Made by a program: the position numbers and the translations under genes
NCBI GenBank assembly: GCA_030430725.1
Contig: JAUIKP010000109.1
Coordinates: 1-8,946, forward strand
Direction of reading: 5' to 3'
Length of the DNA: 8,946 nucleotides
From: Nitrospiria bacterium
GTDB taxonomy: Bacteria > Nitrospirota > Nitrospiria > Nitrospirales > UBA8639
Shown here: positions 6,102 through 8,946 of the stretch, piece by piece
Numbering within the stretch: position 1 is the stretch's first letter
How the letters are laid out: the number at the start of each line of letters is the position of its first letter
The notes under the pieces: generated by a model
What the model was told of the DNA's origin: nothing
Database searches by the model: none
The model's input: only the letters and a program-made list of their open reading frames with translations

Positions 6102-6929
6102 ATGATGCCCAATCCTTCCCATTCATCTTCGTTGAAAAACCCGCCGGCATGGCTGTGTAGCCTGCCAAAAAAAGATCCCTGGTCGAGACCATTTGCCGAA
6201 AGCCTGCTGACCCACCTGGATCTCTCTGAAGGCGCCACGATACTGGATGTGGCCTGTGGAGATGGAATTCCTGCCTTTTATCTTGCGCATCATGTTGGAC
6301 CAGGTGGACAAGTCATCGGAATTGATGTCAACCATGCCCAACTCATCCGCGCTCGCGCAGTTCAGGGACCATATTTCCCCTGGCTGGAATTTCGATTGGG
6401 GGATATCCGAACATTGCCACCCGATCTCGGTCAATTCGATCGCATCACCGGCAATTTATCCTTTATGTTTTTTCGACCTGACCGTCTGGACGCCCTTCAG
6501 CAATTGGTTCGGTTTCTCAAGCCTGGAGGGCAATTGGTTCTCACATTCCCCTCCTTTGGGACGTTTGATTCTTTATGGAAACGCGTGGACCGGGAAATGA
6601 CCCGACAAGGGCTCACGAAAGAACGAGAGGCATTTACGAACTATCTCGCCGAACGGCCTTCGGCGTTAGATGCACGAACATGGCTGGCAGCCTGCGGGTT
6701 GATCAACATTGACGTGACAGAGTATCCCCTGGAAGTTCGCACCGGGCCAGGTCAAGAATTTTTATATCATCCATTGCTCCGTGGGGGATTTTTGGATGAT
6801 GTTTATGAATGCTTCGCCGATCAATCATTGGCAGACCAATTCATGAATACGATTTCCCTCGACACCCAAAGTTTCGTGCCGCTCCTCGCACAACGCTGTG
6901 TCATGGCTGGTTGGTTGCCAGAACCATAA
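6102..6929 (+). CDS. Class I SAM-dependent methyltransferase, substrate unknown
   Basis: The 275-residue protein has a Rossmann methyltransferase core of the UbiE/Methyltransf_11 kind. Motif I is ILDVACGDGIPAFYLA at 47-62, and the acidic residue closing strand 2 is Asp75 in GIDVNHAQ. Motif II-like LGDIRTLP spans 99-106, FDRITGNLSFMFF follows at 112-124, and LKPGGQLVLTFPSFG lies at 139-153. Residues 160-275 form a C-terminal region without a recognised signature. There is no signal peptide, so it is cytosolic; the methyl acceptor cannot be read. ATG6102 and ATG6105 are adjacent; an in-frame TAG at 6069-6071 limits extension, and no ribosome site is evident. It stands between two decayed genes and is the intact survivor of that stretch. 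It is unrelated in domain plan to the broken methyltransferase downstream. Confidence 0.85.
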   Translation: MMPNPSHSSSLKNPPAWLCSLPKKDPWSRPFAESLLTHLDLSEGATILDVACGDGIPAFYLAHHVGPGGQVIGIDVNHAQLIRARAVQGPYFPWLEFRLGDIRTLPPDLGQFDRITGNLSFMFFRPDRLDALQQLVRFLKPGGQLVLTFPSFGTFDSLWKRVDREMTRQGLTKEREAFTNYLAERPSALDARTWLAACGLINIDVTEYPLEVRTGPGQEFLYHPLLRGGFLDDVYECFADQSLADQFMNTISLDTQSFVPLLAQRCVMAGWLPEP

Positions 6930-6937
6930 GTTTCATG

Positions 6938-6975
6938 GTGCCCTAAACCGAATTCAACTGGCACGATTATTTTTT
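6938..6975 (+). terminator. Weak candidate terminator after the methyltransferase
   Basis: GTGCC (6938-6942) pairs with GGCAC (6960-6964) around a 17-base loop, followed five bases later by a six-T run (6970-6975). The location eight bases after the stop codon is right, but the stem is short, the loop long and the T-run displaced. Just beyond, TTTACAG (6985-6991) and CTGTAAA (7004-7010) form another seven-pair hairpin, upstream of the broken methyltransferase. Confidence 0.3.
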
Positions 6976-7011
6976 CACACGGCTTTTACAGAAGTGAAGG
7001 GAACTGTAAAG

Positions 7012-7620
7012 ATGGCATAGGAAGTAACGCTGGATCGAATTATGCAATTGGGATTGGCCTTTTGGTGCGCTAAGACACTGCTGAGCGCCGTGGAACTCGG
7101 CGTCTTCTCTGAGTTGGCTTGACAGCCGCTTGACGCACTGGCCCTTCAGGCACCTCCGGGGCTTCATCCACGTAACGCCAGGGATTTTTTGAGACGCTTG
7201 TCTCACTGGCTTTGTTGGATCGGCAGAATGGACATTATGCCCATACATCCGAAACCGATCTGTTTTTAGATAAAGCCAAACCCACCTACCTGGGAGGGTG
7301 GCTGGAAATAGTCAATTTTCGTCCTTACCGATTTTAGGAAAACCTGCCCGAGGGATTGCGGACCGGGCTACCGCAGCATAAAGTCAAAGGAGTCAAAAGT
7401 TTCTTTGAAGAAGTGTACAGCGACCCTCGCCGCCTGAAAGAACTTTTAAGTTCCATGACAGGGTTGAGTATGGGAGCCAGCAAAAAGATCGCCTCTCAAT
7501 TTCCCTGGAAACAATACCACACCTTCATTGATGTCGGATCCGCTCAAGGCGGATTACGGTTCAGGTGGGTTTGGCGCATGAACATATCGCCGACGGTGGG
7601 TTTGATTCACCCATTGATGT
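7012..7620 (+). pseudogene. Broken methyltransferase, Dimerisation2/Methyltransf_2 type
   Basis: Reading across frames rebuilds the first half of an O-methyltransferase-like protein. [21 protein letters not shown] and [15 protein letters not shown] start an N-terminal dimerisation winged helix, continued by QPLDALALQ and GLHPRNARDF. The next frame gives LVSLALLDRQNGHYA, TSETDLFLDKAKPTYLGG and SMTGLSMGASKKIASQFPW. The SAM motif FIDVGSAQGGL and VQVGLAHEHIADGGFD follow. Lesions: TAG at 7018-7020, TGA at 7120-7122, a frameshift at or near the T6 run 7185-7190, TAG at 7335-7337 (probably from Trp), and an apparent one-base loss near 7557-7558. Homology fades near 7620, so most of the catalytic domain is lost. 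GGGA at 6999-7002 still lies nine bases before ATG7012. This many independent lesions argues against sequencing error. Confidence 0.75.
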
Positions 7621-7855
7621 TTCTTCATCACCTCATAACCTTCTTTTTTCCGCTCATCTCAGGCGCATCCGGCCATCCCTGTGGCACAAACAAACCCCAG
7701 CGACACAACAGTTATTACAATTTGCAGTCGATCCGATTGTTGTAACATCATATAATATCAGCCTGTTGTCACAATCCTTCGGAATGCCAATTAACCCCGC
7801 ACCCATAACACCGATTACCAGTGCAGGAAGGAATTGACCCTGATTGGGAAAGGTC

Positions 7856-7860
7856 GGAGG
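7856..7860 (+). promoter_or_regulatory. Ribosome binding site that sets the M28 peptidase start
   Basis: GGAGG at 7856-7860 is a perfect anti-Shine-Dalgarno match, six bases before GTG7867. It favours that GTG over the in-frame upstream TTG at 7834, which has a looser AGGA (7825-7828) five bases ahead of it. Confidence 0.65.
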
Positions 7861-7866
7861 AAAAAG

Positions 7867-8862
7867 GTGAACACGTCAAAGTGGGGCATCATGGCAGGAA
7901 TGGTGATCTTGGTGTGTGCAGGAGGATGGTACGGAATGATTTGGATGCCGGGGAGCAGTTATCAAGGAGCATTACCAAAAGCGACTGACGAAATACGTGA
8001 CCTGGAGCAAAAACTCCACACCCATGTCCACATGCTGAGCATGCAAATAGGAGAGCGCAATCTTTTTCACTACAACCAACTCCAGCGCACGGCGGAATAC
8101 ATTCGCACTGAATTCGAAGCGGCCGGATATAATGTCCTCCGCCATACATTCAACGTTTCCGGAAAAATCTGTGAAAACATCGAAGCGGAGGTACTCGGGG
8201 CCGATCGCCGTGAAGACATCCTGGTCATCGGCGCACACTATGATTCCGTCAAAGGGAGTCCCGGGGCAAATGATAACGGGACCGGGGTCGCGGCGGTATT
8301 GGCTCTTGCCCGGGAATTCGCTCAATCCCCTGTTTCTCGCACCCTCAGATTTGTGGCCTTCGCCAACGAAGAACCCCCCTTCTTTCAAACCCCAAGCATG
8401 GGGAGCCGGGTGTACGCCCAGCGCAGCCGCCAGCAGAATGAACGCATTGTCCTCATGCTCAGCCTGGAGACCATTGGCTACTATACTGAGGCACCGAACA
8501 GCCAACGATACCCCCCTCCACTCAGTCTCATTTACCCATCAACGGGAAATTTCATCGGGTTTGTCAGTAACCTTTCGAACAGGGATTGGGTGCAGCAGGC
8601 GGTAGGATCCTTTCGGCAGCACACCCAGTTTCCCTCAGAAGGGGCCGCGTTACCTGAATGGTTGCCCGGAGTTGGCTGGTCCGATCATTGGGCATTCTGG
8701 CAGGAAGGATTCCCGGCCCTCATGGTGACGGATACCGCTCTGTTTCGGGATCCGAATTACCACACCTCGAACGATACACCTGATCACATTCACTACGACC
8801 ACCTCGCACGTGTGGTCACCGGGCTGCAACATGTCATCAGGGATTTGGCCAACCAACCATGA
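7867..8862 (+). CDS. M28-family zinc aminopeptidase, membrane-anchored
   Basis: This 331-residue protein is predicted to remove N-terminal residues from peptides on the outer side of the inner membrane, using two zinc ions. MNTSKW leads into one hydrophobic segment (about 7-27), which could be an uncleaved anchor or a signal peptide. The catalytic domain follows with the M28 ligand order: His124 and Asp126 in IGAHYDS, Asp136 in GANDNGTG, Glu168-Glu169 in FANEE (catalytic base and ligand), Glu201 in LETIGYY and His299 in NYHTSNDTPD. All key residues are intact and the length is normal for a single-domain M28 enzyme. The start is GTG with GGAGG six bases upstream; TTG7834 would add 11 basic residues. 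It follows the decayed region without a co-oriented intact partner. The substrate is unknown. Confidence 0.9.
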   Translation: MNTSKWGIMAGMVILVCAGGWYGMIWMPGSSYQGALPKATDEIRDLEQKLHTHVHMLSMQIGERNLFHYNQLQRTAEYIRTEFEAAGYNVLRHTFNVSGKICENIEAEVLGADRREDILVIGAHYDSVKGSPGANDNGTGVAAVLALAREFAQSPVSRTLRFVAFANEEPPFFQTPSMGSRVYAQRSRQQNERIVLMLSLETIGYYTEAPNSQRYPPPLSLIYPSTGNFIGFVSNLSNRDWVQQAVGSFRQHTQFPSEGAALPEWLPGVGWSDHWAFWQEGFPALMVTDTALFRDPNYHTSNDTPDHIHYDHLARVVTGLQHVIRDLANQP

Positions 8863-8946
8863 CAAACGACATGGGGAAAAACTGTCCTCTAATATATCCG
8901 TCCGTGTCACCATTCCATCTGTCACCTTCTTAAACGGCACCACGAT

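Noticed and set aside
7565..7837. 90-codon frame downstream of the broken methyltransferase
   Set aside because: Its first part is the shifted frame of the pseudogene (GLAHEHIADGGFD) and the rest has no recognisable content.
8859..8934. 25-codon frame whose ATG overlaps the peptidase TGA
   Set aside because: The ATGA overlap resembles translational coupling, but the frame is very short and shows no signal peptide or motif.
8650..8943. Minus-strand open frame reaching the window edge
   Set aside because: Most of it lies antisense to the M28 peptidase, including the zinc-ligand region, and no domain is visible. The last 84 bases hold no feature I can support.

Overview
The window reads as chromosomal DNA of a Gram-negative environmental bacterium of roughly balanced base composition. 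Cleavable signal peptides, an outer-membrane beta-barrel and a lipobox support a double-membrane cell. The overall flavour resembles Nitrospira and its relatives, but that is an impression from memory of similar proteins, not a proven assignment. There are no rRNA or tRNA genes, CRISPR arrays, insertion sequences or phage genes.

Left part (1-925): a promoter with a perfect TATAAT box precedes a two-CBS-domain protein. About 430 bases without a convincing gene follow, holding two tight hairpins.

Centre left (926-3458, plus strand): three exported proteins that look like one metal-handling (probably copper) unit. They are a small His/Cys-rich secreted protein, a Met/His-rich outer-membrane barrel of the Phenol_MetA_deg-like 'transporter' group, and a periplasmic cupredoxin-like protein with Cys-x2-His-x2-Met and a C-terminal carboxypeptidase-regulatory-like domain. 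The barrel and the cupredoxin are close enough to be co-transcribed. This is the most interesting part of the window: methionines alternate with aromatic residues along predicted beta-strands of the barrel.

Centre (3501-5631): a minus-strand secreted protein with two degenerate EF-hand loops converges on the cupredoxin gene. It diverges from a PhoD-type phosphatase lipoprotein across a spacer rich in inverted repeats.

Right part (5632-8946): a decaying stretch. Directly abutting phoD is the wreck of a zinc-type alcohol dehydrogenase, with its N-terminus joined to its C-terminus, the middle missing and a terminal frameshift. Next comes an intact class I SAM methyltransferase. After it lies a second, unrelated methyltransferase (Dimerisation2/Methyltransf_2 type) broken by three in-frame stops, two frameshifts and a lost C-terminus. 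The window closes with an intact membrane-anchored M28 zinc peptidase whose best start is a GTG behind a perfect GGAGG.

All family assignments come from reading motifs by eye. No searches were run.
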